From Bacteroidales bacterium UBA2287 (GTDB lineage: Bacteria > Bacteroidota > Bacteroidia > Bacteroidales > Tenuifilaceae), in NCBI GenBank assembly GCA_002345675.1, contig DDWL01000003.1, forward strand, positions 1 through 27,558: a stretch of 27,558 nucleotides of DNA, given 5' to 3'. The notes beneath the pieces were generated by a model. That model ran no database searches, was not told the origin of the DNA, and was given only the letters and a program-made list of their open reading frames with translations. Of this stretch, positions 14,825-22,820 are shown one piece after another (within the stretch, counting starts at the first letter, position 1; every line of letters starts with the position of its first letter). The position numbers were made by a program, and so were the translations under genes.

Positions 14825-17131
14825 TTAATACTTTACGCCAACTTCAAGCACAATAAATCTGCCTGGGCTAACGGCTCCTTTGCTTTCGTAAATCTTTTTG
14901 TCGAGAATATTCTGAACGCTTAGCGACAAAGTTCCATAGTGAAATACCTCAGCCATTACCTTTAAGTCGATTGTAAAAGCTGCCGGATACCTATCGCTCA
15001 GCACAATTTCGTCGTAAATATTCTGGTCGTTAACAAACATTTCGCCGGTGTAGCGGCAGGTTACGCCAGCGTTTATAAATCGCGAACGCATCATTGCCCC
15101 AAGGGCAAAGGAGTGCATGGGAACATCGGTTAAAAACTTTCCGGTAAGATTATTTGTATCTTCGATACTTATTGGCTTATAGTTCGAAATTTTCGATGAG
15201 GCAAATGCGTAATTCCCATAAATATTAATATTTCGAATTGGTGTTACCGAGAAGTCGGTTTCGAATCCAAAAATATCAACCTCCGATATGTTTGAGCGAA
15301 TCATAATTGGCCTTGGTCCAAAACCCATGTCGATACTGTCGCCTGTTGAAACGTAGTAAAGAAAATCGGTTCCTTTGGAATAGAATGCGCTTGCCGAAAC
15401 CTTTAACCATGCCAATGGCTTATAATCGGTTCCAATCTCCAAGTTATCCAAGTATTCGGGTTTGAGATTGGGGCTTGCCACTTTAAATCCTCCTCTTACT
15501 CTTCCCGAACGGCATAGGTCGTCGAGTACCGATGGGCGAAAACCTCTGCCGTAGCCTGCAAATAAGCGGAACATTTCGCTTGGCTTGTACTGAACCGACA
15601 GCCTTGGACTTACTGCTCCCCAACTTACATCTTCTAAGTTTTCGAACTGATACTGATCCATAAAAACCGTTTCGGCCGAAGGCGAGTTAATAATAAATGC
15701 CCCATCGTAAAAACTGGCAAGATCGTAACGTAATCCCGCAACCAGCTTAACTTTTCCAGCAAATAGCGACAATTCGTCTTGCACATATATTCCGTAGAAA
15801 TTCATTTTACCCCTATTATCAACCTTGTCGGTTGACGTGTAGTATATATCGGCTGCATCGACTGCACCAACACGAAAGTCGAATCCAGTTGTAAGCGTAT
15901 GGTTTTTAAATGAGTAGCTAACACCCGAAAGCAAACCATAGTCGCTACGAACCGAAAGAACATCGTACCAAGTATAGTCGTCCTTAAACCATTCGCTAAC
16001 CCTTTTGTAGTGCTCCTGTAGGTAGAATAGCGATGCGTTCCATTTAAAAGTTCCAACTTTTCCGCTGAAAGCGGAACGAAACTGGTACGTATCGTGATCG
16101 GTTGTGTTGCCAAGGGGTTGGAAAACCAACTCGCCAGTTCCGCGCATATCGTCGTAGTACGTAAGGTCAATATCGGCCGAAAACATTTCATTTTTATTAT
16201 AGCCTCCTCCAATGTTTATAACCTTTTCGTCGAAAGTTGACTTAACAATAAAGGGGTTTGCCACTTGGTCGGCGTACGATTGGGTTATGTAGCCGTCGCT
16301 TTTTCGGAGCTGACCATTGGCAGTCCAGTAAAATCCATTTTGCAAATTTCCTGCAAACTTTCCTTTTACGCCACGGGTATTGTAGGTGCCATAGTCGGCT
16401 GTTAGCCTAGCTTCAATGGGTTTATTAGGCTTTTTTGTAACAACATTTATAATTCCACCCATTGCATTTCCACCGTAAAGGGCCGAACCAGGGCCTTTAA
16501 CAACTTCAATTCGGTCAATTTCGCCTGTTGAAATAAGGTTCCAGTTAACCGAGCCACCATCGGCTTTATTAACGGGAATTCCGTTTAGTAAAACAAGGGT
16601 GCGAGCCTGCTCCTTGCCACTTACTCCTCGCATTGAAATGGTTGCTTTATGCGAAAAAAGTCCAAACGAACGGCTATTCTGCACACCCGATAAAAGGGTT
16701 AGCGCCTCGTCGATTGACTGCGCCGACGATAATGCCAACTTTTCGGGCGAAAGAACTTCTACTCTGCCGGAAATATCGCTTATTCTGCTTTCGGTTCGAG
16801 TTGCCGAAACAACAACTTCGTCGAGAAAATGGTAATCATCTTCAAGGGAAATTTCAACACTCTCGGTTTTGCCATTGGTTATAAAAACCTGAATTTCTTG
16901 TGTTGAGTAGCCTACTGCCGACACCTTAATCTTATAACTTCCTTCGATAAGGTTGTCGATTATAAAGTAACCCTTTCCGTTTGTAGCTTTAACCACTTTC
17001 CCTGCTGAAATGTGTGCTCCAAATATTGGGTTGCCATCGGTTTTGTCCTTTACGTAACCTTCTACTTTTCCTTGCGAATAAGTCGAAATGGCAACAAAAC
17101 TAAAGGCTATAAATAAAAAGATGTTTCGCAT
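14825..17131 (-). CDS. TonB-dependent outer-membrane receptor with carboxypeptidase-like regulatory domain, receptor 3
   Basis: A 768-residue receptor. Signal peptide 1-20. Residues 21-98 form the carboxypeptidase-regulatory-like beta sandwich common in Bacteroidetes receptors (VEGYVKDKTDGNPIFGAHIS ... GYFIIDNLIEGSYKIKV). The TonB box DEVVVSAT is at 104-111, and the plug follows to about 230 (LLNGIPVNKADGG, IEVVKGPGSALYGGNAMGGI). The rest is barrel, with a FuyA/HmuR-like length, ending FIVLEVGVKY. No SusD homologue is encoded nearby. Instead two related lipoproteins precede it and another follows, so this looks like a dedicated importer for a small ligand such as a metal complex, heme or cofactor, not for glycans. 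It begins 5 bases after the preceding lipoprotein gene, consistent with tight co-expression. The ligand is unknown. Confidence 0.9.
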   Translation of the reverse strand: MRNIFLFIAFSFVAISTYSQGKVEGYVKDKTDGNPIFGAHISAGKVVKATNGKGYFIIDNLIEGSYKIKVSAVGYSTQEIQVFITNGKTESVEISLEDDYHFLDEVVVSATRTESRISDISGRVEVLSPEKLALSSAQSIDEALTLLSGVQNSRSFGLFSHKATISMRGVSGKEQARTLVLLNGIPVNKADGGSVNWNLISTGEIDRIEVVKGPGSALYGGNAMGGIINVVTKKPNKPIEARLTADYGTYNTRGVKGKFAGNLQNGFYWTANGQLRKSDGYITQSYADQVANPFIVKSTFDEKVINIGGGYNKNEMFSADIDLTYYDDMRGTGELVFQPLGNTTDHDTYQFRSAFSGKVGTFKWNASLFYLQEHYKRVSEWFKDDYTWYDVLSVRSDYGLLSGVSYSFKNHTLTTGFDFRVGAVDAADIYYTSTDKVDNRGKMNFYGIYVQDELSLFAGKVKLVAGLRYDLASFYDGAFIINSPSAETVFMDQYQFENLEDVSWGAVSPRLSVQYKPSEMFRLFAGYGRGFRPSVLDDLCRSGRVRGGFKVASPNLKPEYLDNLEIGTDYKPLAWLKVSASAFYSKGTDFLYYVSTGDSIDMGFGPRPIMIRSNISEVDIFGFETDFSVTPIRNINIYGNYAFASSKISNYKPISIEDTNNLTGKFLTDVPMHSFALGAMMRSRFINAGVTCRYTGEMFVNDQNIYDEIVLSDRYPAAFTIDLKVMAEVFHYGTLSLSVQNILDKKIYESKGAVSPGRFIVLEVGVKY

Positions 17132-17136
17132 AAACC

Positions 17137-18045
17137 TTACTGTTGAATTTTTATTTCCAATTCCATATAGCCATCGGCAGTAATGTCGGAATGTTTTACC
17201 CTTATTAATCCGTACTTCCCATCGTCAGTTTTAAAGGGAACTATTTTGCCGGTGTACGCAAACTTGCTAAGGCCGCTAACGCTTTGTGGATTAAACGACT
17301 CCACAAGCAAACTGTCGTTTTGAGCCAATTCGAATTTAGTTGGATTTACAAGATTGTAGTCCGATGAATTATAGTCGTACTGCGTTGCATTACGAATTGC
17401 CCAATTCGAAATAATGGGGTAGTGGGTGGTTACCGAGCTGCTTCCTGTGTAGGCAGGACAGCAAAGCGTTGGCGACATAACTCCGCTGGTTTGGTACACA
17501 AATCCCACAAGGTCGATTGTGGACTCATTTCCGGAAACAGTTGCATTGGTAAATAAATTCCCTGAATGTAAGTCGACAAATTGAGGGTATAGCGAATTGT
17601 TTTGCATGCCAATAAAAAGCGATGGGTAATGATTTATTGCTCCGTAGGCCGAGCCTTCGCCCAGCAGAACGGTTCGGGTAATTGTTGCCGAATCGCGGTT
17701 GGCATTCATAATCATAAATCGCCAAAGTTCAATCTCAGCACCCGACTTCACGGCATTGTAAGTGTAACTAAAGCCTCCTTCAGTTATATAAATACCTTTA
17801 TCGAGTTCGGTAATTGTTCTGCCATTTACAATACGTTGCACCCTAAAGTTTGTAATTGGTGCGTTTTTACTGCTTGCAGCTATACTAAACCTCAACTTTC
17901 CACCAACAGGAATGACAGCATCGTTTTCGGTAATACCATCGCCGTTAATTAGAACTACCGTTGGGGGGTAAACCTTTTCCTCCTCTTTTTTGCAACTCGA
18001 AAAAAGGATAAGTAAACCCGCAAATATTAGTAATGTTCGTTTCAT
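17137..18045 (-). CDS. Probable surface lipoprotein B of the TonB-receptor operon
   Basis: A 302-residue lipoprotein. The lipobox FSSC places the lipid cysteine at 18, followed by KKEEEK, a Lys/acidic cluster like the lipoprotein export signals that send Bacteroidetes lipoproteins to the cell surface. The C-terminal 160 residues resemble the whole mature part of the lipoprotein encoded just upstream: a shared IDL.-F segment, an NPTKF/NLTKF segment, and a T-DDGKYGL or T-QDGTYGL strand followed by a final GY/GWxELEIK strand. The N-terminal extension (about 25-130) looks like an Ig-like beta sandwich. A CC pair lies in PTLCCPAYTG. It is 5 bases from receptor 3, so it probably captures the ligand for that receptor. 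Its C-terminal pattern loosely recalls HmuY-type hemophores, but I would not assign the family. Confidence 0.75.
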   Translation of the reverse strand: MKRTLLIFAGLLILFSSCKKEEEKVYPPTVVLINGDGITENDAVIPVGGKLRFSIAASSKNAPITNFRVQRIVNGRTITELDKGIYITEGGFSYTYNAVKSGAEIELWRFMIMNANRDSATITRTVLLGEGSAYGAINHYPSLFIGMQNNSLYPQFVDLHSGNLFTNATVSGNESTIDLVGFVYQTSGVMSPTLCCPAYTGSSSVTTHYPIISNWAIRNATQYDYNSSDYNLVNPTKFELAQNDSLLVESFNPQSVSGLSKFAYTGKIVPFKTDDGKYGLIRVKHSDITADGYMELEIKIQQ

Positions 18046-18049
18046 TTAT

Positions 18050-18104
18050 TGTAAATAAAAACTGCACCCTTTTCATTGTTTTCAATGGAATAAGAGTGCA
18101 GTTT
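18050..18104 (-). terminator. Terminator-like hairpin (attenuator) after the first operon gene
   Basis: AAACTGCAC (18059-18067) and GTGCAGTTT (18096-18104) are perfect 9-bp arms, with an inner CATTG-tttt-CAATG stem. On the minus strand the hairpin is followed by TTTTTATTT. It lies between the two lipoprotein genes, so most transcripts may stop after the first gene. Confidence 0.65.
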
Positions 18105-18116
18105 AAGTGAAGAAAA

Positions 18117-18713
18117 TTATACTGTTGGTTTGTAAAGTTTTAATTCAAACTCAATCCAGCCGGCTTCGTTCTCGGGGTTGCTAAGAGAAATAACCTTAAA
18201 CAAACCATAAGTACCATCCTGTGTTAGAAAAGCATAAATATCGTCAACCTCAAGGAGTTTCGCCTTTTTATTTCCGCTAGTAATAGTCGCATTGTAAAAG
18301 GCTGCAATACTTGCATCGCCATCAATAATAAGGTCGAATTGCGCAACTGTTAACTCTGTAGCTGGAAGTGTAAACTTGGTTAAATTTTTTGTTGCAAAGT
18401 TTGTTACCGATGTTTCACCTGTAAAAATGCCTGTAATGTTTGCACCAGGAGAAGATAGGGTTGTATAGTTTGATTGCGTATCGGTTACCTCGTAAAAACA
18501 GAGTAAATCAATTTTAGCTGAATTTTCAAATGCTAATGCCTGGGTATAAACTTTTTTCTCGGAAACAGAATAAAATGCTCCAATGGTAGCATTCGACTGC
18601 GCACCAAGTTTTACTATATTCTTTTGTGGCTCATTGTCGTCGTCTTTACAACCCGAAAAGCCAAATGCTAAAAGCAACGATAGCGCTGCAACGCTGAATA
18701 ATTTTTTGTTCAT
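18117..18713 (-). CDS. Probable surface lipoprotein A, first gene of the TonB-receptor operon
   Basis: A 198-residue lipoprotein. The lipobox FSGC gives the lipid cysteine at 22, followed by KDDDNE, a good match to the acidic surface-export signal of Bacteroidetes lipoproteins. The mature domain is predicted beta-rich and is paralogous to the C-terminal part of lipoprotein B: IDLLCFYE, a conserved NLTKF segment, YAFLTQDGTYGLFKV and a final WIEFELKLYKP strand. A strong promoter lies 50 bases upstream and a terminator-like hairpin follows, so this protein is probably made in excess over the receptor. That resembles the hmuY-hmuR arrangement of Porphyromonas, where the hemophore outnumbers its receptor. 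The comparison is by layout; the ligand is unknown. Confidence 0.75.
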   Translation of the reverse strand: MNKKLFSVAALSLLLAFGFSGCKDDDNEPQKNIVKLGAQSNATIGAFYSVSEKKVYTQALAFENSAKIDLLCFYEVTDTQSNYTTLSSPGANITGIFTGETSVTNFATKNLTKFTLPATELTVAQFDLIIDGDASIAAFYNATITSGNKKAKLLEVDDIYAFLTQDGTYGLFKVISLSNPENEAGWIEFELKLYKPTV

Positions 18714-18762
18714 CTTTTAAAGTTTAATGTTTTGCGTTATGTATTTATTTACACATCGGCAA

Positions 18763-18793
18763 CAAAGGTATATATTTATGTAATTGCTCCAAA
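18763..18793 (-). promoter_or_regulatory. Bacteroidetes promoter of the lipoprotein/TonB-receptor operon
   Basis: On the minus strand TTTG (18790-18793), a 19-base spacer and TACCTTTG (18763-18770) match the TTTG / TAnnTTTG consensus exactly. The predicted leader is about 45 bases. It is the clearest promoter in the window. Confidence 0.75.
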
Positions 18794-18850
18794 TATTTCG
18801 AACAAAACTTTAGAAAATTTATTATAGTGTATTGAAATTGAATAATAGCA

Positions 18851-18858
18851 TAACTTTG
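18851..18858 (+). promoter_or_regulatory. Bacteroidetes -7 box (TAACTTTG) for ubiX
   Basis: TAACTTTG is a full TAnnTTTG match; an ATTG lies 16 bases upstream as a weak -33 element. The last base of the box is the first base of an in-frame GTG, so that GTG would not be transcribed and the downstream ATG at 18879 must be the start. Confidence 0.6.
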
Positions 18859-18878
18859 TGACCAATCATAAAAGTAGA

Positions 18879-19466
18879 ATGAAATCGAAAAAACGGATTA
18901 TAGTTGCCATTACTGGTGCTAGCGGCTCTGTTTACGCACAGCGAATAGTTGAAAAGTTAACGGTTCTTACCGATGAAATTGGCGAGATTGCCATTATTTT
19001 CTCAGAAACAGGGAAAAAGGTTTGGGATTACGAACTCGGAATGGATCTACCTAAATCGAAACTAATTCGGGAGTTCGCAAGCGACAGTTTTTTTGCACCA
19101 ACAGCCTCGGGGAGTGCAGGTTACGATGCAATGATTATTATACCATGTACCACAGGAACCATGGGTCGAATTGCCAACGGCACCAGCAACGACCTAGTTG
19201 CTCGTAGTGCCGATGTAATGCTAAAAGAGCGTAATCCACTGATTTTGGTGCTTCGCGAATCGCCCTATAGCCTTATTCATATCGATAATATGCGAACCAT
19301 AACCCTTGCTGGAGGAATAATCTTCCCCGCAAGCCCATCGTTTTACAGCAAACCTACCGACATAATTCAACTTGTTGATACAGTAGTGGATAGAGTAATT
19401 GGAATGATTGGCTTTGAAAATAAAGGGTACAAGTGGGGGGAGGAAGGGACAACACAGAGGCACTGA
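18879..19466 (+). CDS. ubiX: UbiX-type flavin prenyltransferase
   Basis: This cytoplasmic enzyme prenylates reduced FMN to make the prenyl-FMN cofactor of UbiD-family decarboxylases. It is 195 residues from ATG 18879. The FMN-binding ITGASGS lies at 11-17. The central PCTTGTMGRIANGTSNDLVA segment and LKERNPLILVLRESPYSLIH (arginine and glutamate contacts for the prenyl phosphate) are intact, as is IIFPASPSFYSKP. The upstream in-frame GTG at 18858 is rejected because it overlaps the -7 box. The last residues (EGTTQRH) and the stop are encoded by the left end of an ACACAGAG-type intergenic repeat, so the C-terminus has been replaced or extended by it. No UbiD homologue is in the window; the partner must lie elsewhere. 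Confidence 0.95.
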   Translation: MKSKKRIIVAITGASGSVYAQRIVEKLTVLTDEIGEIAIIFSETGKKVWDYELGMDLPKSKLIREFASDSFFAPTASGSAGYDAMIIIPCTTGTMGRIANGTSNDLVARSADVMLKERNPLILVLRESPYSLIHIDNMRTITLAGGIIFPASPSFYSKPTDIIQLVDTVVDRVIGMIGFENKGYKWGEEGTTQRH

Positions 19467-19790
19467 GTGACGGAGGAACACGGAGAAAAAATTATAATTA
19501 ACGTTATCCCTGCCTGCCGTTAACGCCAGTCAGGCAGGCGCATTCTATTTAAACACTTCGAACTCCAAACTTCCAACTCCGAACTATTTCTAATGTGCCC
19601 TATGTGCCTATTGTGGTGAAAGATTTAAACGTAACGACGCTAATGCGCAATGAAAAAAACCACAGAGACACAGAGTGACAGAGGAGCACAGAGACATATT
19701 TAATTTGAGTTAATCGGTGAATTCATTTAATCCGTGAAAACCCGTTCAATCTGCGTAATCTGTGTTCTATTTCAACGCTAAGGGGAGGCA
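19447..19790. repeat. ACACAGAG-type repeat cluster between ubiX and fumarase (gene-free stretch)
   Basis: This gap between convergent genes is filled by repeats. GACAACACAGAGGCACTGAG starts inside the ubiX end, and CCACAGAGACACAGAGTGAC recurs near 19660. A hairpin CCTGCCTG / CAGGCAGG (19509-19516, 19531-19538) lies between them. The 35-bp block 19597-19631 is repeated in inverted form at 22821-22855 with one mismatch. Phrases such as AATCTGCGTAATCTGTGTTC follow near 19750. No coding potential is apparent. Confidence 0.7.
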
Positions 19791-19830
19791 AATAACAAAA
19801 ACCCCGACAAAAAATATTTCTGTCGGGGTT
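19787..19830 (-). terminator. Rho-independent terminator of the fumarase gene
   Basis: AACCCCGACA (19800-19809) pairs with TGTCGGGGTT (19821-19830). On the minus strand the stem is followed by TTTTTGTTATTTG. It lies 19 bases past the fumarase stop. Confidence 0.75.
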
Positions 19831-19848
19831 CTGTAAATGAATTTGTTT

Positions 19849-21462
19849 TTACATCCTATAAAAATCGTTTCCCTTGTCGTCAATAAGAATAAAGGCTGGA
19901 AACTTTTCTACTTCAATTTTGTAAATGGCTTCCATGCCCAGTTCGGGGTACTCAATAAGTTCAACTTTTTTAATGTTTTCCTGAGCGAGAATGGCCGCCG
20001 GGCCACCAATGCTTCCAAGGTAAAAGCCACCGTACTTTTTGCAGGCATCGGTAACGGCCTGACTTCTATTGCCTTTGGCAATCATTATTAAGCTACCACC
20101 TTGCGACTGGAACAAATCGACATACGAGTCCATTCGTCCTGCAGTAGTTGGGCCAAACGAACCCGATGGTAACCCTGCTGGGGTTTTTGCCGGCCCCGCA
20201 TAGTAAACGGGATGGTTTTTTGCGTACTCGGGAAGCCCTTCGCCTTTGTCGAGGCGTTCTTTTAGCTTGGCGTGGGCAATATCGCGGCCCACAACTATTG
20301 TTCCTGTAAGCGAAAGCCGGGTTCCAACTGAGTGTTTCGAGAGTTGCGCAAGTATTTCCTTCATAGGAAGGTTAAGGTCGATATTTACTGCACCCTTTTC
20401 GTCAACCTTTCGATACTTTTCGGGAATAAATTGGCCTGGGTTATCCTCCAGTTTTTCAACCCAAACGCCATCCTTGTTTATTTTAGCCAAAATATTCCTG
20501 TCGGCCGCACACGAAACACCCATTCCTACAGGGCACGAAGCGCCATGTCGTGGAAGGCGAATTATTCGCACATCGAGGGCAAAATGCTTACCGCCAAACT
20601 GAGCACCAATGCCAAGTTTGTACGAAGCTTCGAGAATACGCTGCTCAAGGGCAACATCGCGGAACGCTTGTCCCCCTTCGTTTCCTTCGGTTGGCAGGTT
20701 GTCGAGGTACTTTGTCGATGCTAGCTTTACAGTTTTTAAGCAAGCTTCGGCCGATGAGCCACCAATTACAAATACAATATGGTAGGGAGGGCACGCAGCA
20801 GTTCCCAGCGAGCGCATTTTTTCAACTAAATAGCGTTCCAAGCTTAGCGGGTTAAGCAGTGCTTTTGTCTCCTGAAAAAGCATGGTTTTATTTGCCGAGC
20901 CTCCGCCTTTTGCAACAAATAAAAATTTATACTCCATTCCGTTGGTAGCGTGTATATCGATTTGCGCAGGGAGATTGGTACCCGAGTTCTTCTCGGTATA
21001 CATGTCGAAAGGTATGGTTTGCGAATATCGAAGATAATCCTCAGTGTAAACCTTATACACTCCAAGCGAAATGGCCTCTTCGTCGTTAGCGCCAGTCCAA
21101 ACCTGTTGGCCCTTTTTGGCCATAACGGTTGCAGTTCCTGTATCCTGACAGTAGGGGAGAAGTCCCTTAACCGAAACCTCGGCGTTGTGAAGAAGCGTAA
21201 GGGCTACAAACTTGTCGTTGTCGCTGGCCTCAGGGTCGTTTAAAATGTCGCCAAGCTGCTTAAGGTGATTGGTGCGAAGCATAAAGGAGCAATCGCGCAA
21301 CGCAGCACGGGTTATCTCGGTAATAGCTTCGGGTTGTACTTTTAGCATTTCTTTTCCCTCGAAGCTACTCAAGGACACATACTTATTGGTTAGCAGGTAG
21401 TATTCGGTTTCTTCTTTCCCAACGGGAAATTGTTCATAGTACTTAAAAGGAGGAGTTGCCAT
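19849..21462 (-). CDS. Class I (iron-sulfur) fumarate hydratase
   Basis: A 537-residue, single-chain, oxygen-sensitive fumarase that interconverts fumarate and malate in the citric acid cycle or in fumarate-respiring fermentation. Both domains of the two-domain family are present. The three cluster cysteines appear to be Cys105 (LPYCQDTGT), Cys224 (GTAACPPY) and Cys318 (GVSCAADRN). Their spacings of 119 and 94 residues equal those I recall for the Leishmania class I enzyme. GKHFALDVRIIRLPRHGASCP and the C-terminal AGPAKTPAGLPSGSFGPTTAGRMD are also family hallmarks. The gene begins 17 bases after the ArsC-like gene and is probably in its transcript. A terminator follows. Length and motifs are normal. 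Confidence 0.95.
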   Translation of the reverse strand: MATPPFKYYEQFPVGKEETEYYLLTNKYVSLSSFEGKEMLKVQPEAITEITRAALRDCSFMLRTNHLKQLGDILNDPEASDNDKFVALTLLHNAEVSVKGLLPYCQDTGTATVMAKKGQQVWTGANDEEAISLGVYKVYTEDYLRYSQTIPFDMYTEKNSGTNLPAQIDIHATNGMEYKFLFVAKGGGSANKTMLFQETKALLNPLSLERYLVEKMRSLGTAACPPYHIVFVIGGSSAEACLKTVKLASTKYLDNLPTEGNEGGQAFRDVALEQRILEASYKLGIGAQFGGKHFALDVRIIRLPRHGASCPVGMGVSCAADRNILAKINKDGVWVEKLEDNPGQFIPEKYRKVDEKGAVNIDLNLPMKEILAQLSKHSVGTRLSLTGTIVVGRDIAHAKLKERLDKGEGLPEYAKNHPVYYAGPAKTPAGLPSGSFGPTTAGRMDSYVDLFQSQGGSLIMIAKGNRSQAVTDACKKYGGFYLGSIGGPAAILAQENIKKVELIEYPELGMEAIYKIEVEKFPAFILIDDKGNDFYRM

Positions 21463-21479
21463 GGTGGTTTTGTTTAGGG

Positions 21480-21824
21480 TTATTTTATGTTTTCAATTTG
21501 TTCGGGAGGAATACCAATTATTGCCTTGTAATGGCCAACAATAATGGGACGTTTAAGCAGACAAGGATTTTCACAAATAATTTTAACCCACTCGTCGTGG
21601 AGGAACTGTTTTCCCTTAAGGTTTTTGCGAAAGTAATCCTCCTTATCACGAACTATTTCTGTAATTGGAAGATTAAGTTTCATAACAATTTCATTAATTT
21701 CCAAAGGGGTAATGCTTTTTTTAAGGTACTCCCTAATTTCGAATTCGGTGGTAATGGATTTTAACTTTTCGAGCCCCATTCGGCTATGTTTACACTTAGG
21801 GTTATGGAAAATTTTTATTGTCAT
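21480..21824 (-). CDS. ArsC/Spx-family thioredoxin-fold protein
   Basis: From ATG 21824 it is 114 residues and begins MTIKIFHNPKCKHSR, the usual start for the ArsC/Spx/YffB family. An ATG seven codons upstream (21845) is possible. The active-site-like cysteine is Cys11 in C-x-x-S (Cys11, Ser14), and the family C-terminal segment is present as NPCLLKRPIIV with the conserved Arg-Pro. ArsC enzymes reduce arsenate with glutathione and glutaredoxin; relatives act as regulators or have no known substrate. No arsenite pump or ArsR regulator is nearby, so arsenate resistance is doubtful. It is placed directly upstream of an oxygen-sensitive iron-sulfur fumarase in the same transcript, which hints at a redox-related role. 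That is inference. Confidence 0.85.
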   Translation of the reverse strand: MTIKIFHNPKCKHSRMGLEKLKSITTEFEIREYLKKSITPLEINEIVMKLNLPITEIVRDKEDYFRKNLKGKQFLHDEWVKIICENPCLLKRPIIVGHYKAIIGIPPEQIENIK

Positions 21825-21949
21825 TTCAATTTCTTTTCGAATCACAAGTTAAGGCTATTTGGCATTCGGTTCAATATATTCGTGCTGCTTTTCAGCAGAA
21901 TTAAAAATTACCACACAAAAAGAGAACCCTTACAAATAATATTTGTTAC

Positions 21950-21957
21950 TAACTTTG
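21950..21957 (+). promoter_or_regulatory. Bacteroidetes -7 box (TAACTTTG) for the MBL-fold gene
   Basis: TAACTTTG fits TAnnTTTG and lies 18 bases before ATG 21975. It excludes the longer in-frame start at 21786, which would begin upstream of the promoter and overlap the ArsC-like gene. Confidence 0.5.
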
Positions 21958-21974
21958 TAACAAACATAGGGAAA

Positions 21975-22820
21975 ATGAAAATTCAATCGTTTAACATTTG
22001 CAACTTTTTGGTCGATGGCGGTGCCATGTTTGGCGTGGTACCAAAAATTTTGTGGAACAGGGTTTACCCAGCCGACGAAAATAATATGATACCTCTTGCC
22101 CTACGGTCGTTGGTTATTGAAACGGGGAATCGCATTGTACTTATCGATACAGGCATTGGCGACAAGCAGGACGAAAAGTTTTTTAGTCACACCGGAATGT
22201 TTGGCGGAGAAGGACTAATGAGCGGACTAAAAAACCTTGGTTATAAACCCGAAGACATAACCGACGTTATTCACACGCACCTTCACTACGACCATTGCGG
22301 AGGCGGAATAGCAAATGCTAATCCCAGTGGGTTTCGATTGGTTTTTCCAAAAGCAAAGTACCATGTAGGTAAAGCGCAGTGGGAATCGGCAATAAACCCA
22401 AATGTTCGCGAAGCCGATTCGTTTCTTCCCGAAAATATTTTACCCATGCGCGAATTAGGTGCGCTAAATCTTATTGAAAAAGAAGGCGAAATAGCACCAG
22501 GAATCGAGGTTCGCATATTTAACGGGCACACCAAAGGGCAACTTGTACCAATAGTGCATTTGCCAAATGGCAAAACGGTGGTTTTTGCTGCCGACTTGTT
22601 TCCTACAAGTGCCCATATACACTTAGCGTGGAACATGAGCTACGATGTGGAGCCACTGATTACGATGAAGGAAAAGGAGGTTTTTTTAAACGAAGCATTA
22701 GAAAACAGCTACATTTTTTTCTACCAGCACGACCACATTACCGAGTGTAGCACCCTACACCAAACCCCAAAGGGCATAAGGGCAAAGGATAAGCTGATGT
22801 TTAACGAGGCAATTTCGTAG
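21975..22820 (+). CDS. Metallo-beta-lactamase-fold hydrolase (lactonase-like)
   Basis: A 281-residue, probably cytoplasmic MBL-fold enzyme without a signal peptide. The binuclear zinc signature HTHLHYDHCGG (H-x-H-x-D-H) is intact. Further likely ligands are the histidine in FNGHTKGQ, the aspartate in FAADLFPTSAH and the histidine near the end in YQHDHITEC. Overall layout and length resemble the MBL proteins that include N-acyl-homoserine lactonases and related hydrolases, but the substrate cannot be read from sequence. The start ATG 21975 (MKIQSFNICNFLVDGG) is chosen because of the -7 box just upstream. The stop codon TAG lies in a TCGTAGCGTTTA unit that recurs in the adjacent repeats, so the end of the gene appears to have been fixed by repeat insertion. 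Confidence 0.88.
   Translation: MKIQSFNICNFLVDGGAMFGVVPKILWNRVYPADENNMIPLALRSLVIETGNRIVLIDTGIGDKQDEKFFSHTGMFGGEGLMSGLKNLGYKPEDITDVIHTHLHYDHCGGGIANANPSGFRLVFPKAKYHVGKAQWESAINPNVREADSFLPENILPMRELGALNLIEKEGEIAPGIEVRIFNGHTKGQLVPIVHLPNGKTVVFAADLFPTSAHIHLAWNMSYDVEPLITMKEKEVFLNEALENSYIFFYQHDHITECSTLHQTPKGIRAKDKLMFNEAIS

Noticed and set aside
3326..17131. Polysaccharide utilisation loci (SusC/SusD) around the TonB receptors
   Set aside because: No SusD homologue, glycosidase or anti-sigma factor accompanies any of the three receptors.
18858..18878. GTG start for ubiX
   Set aside because: The GTG begins on the last base of the TAACTTTG -7 box, so it would not be in the mRNA; ATG 18879 gives the standard N-terminus.
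21786..21974. Longer N-terminus for the MBL-fold protein
   Set aside because: It would start upstream of the promoter and overlap the ArsC-like gene on the opposite strand; the added residues do not fit the family.
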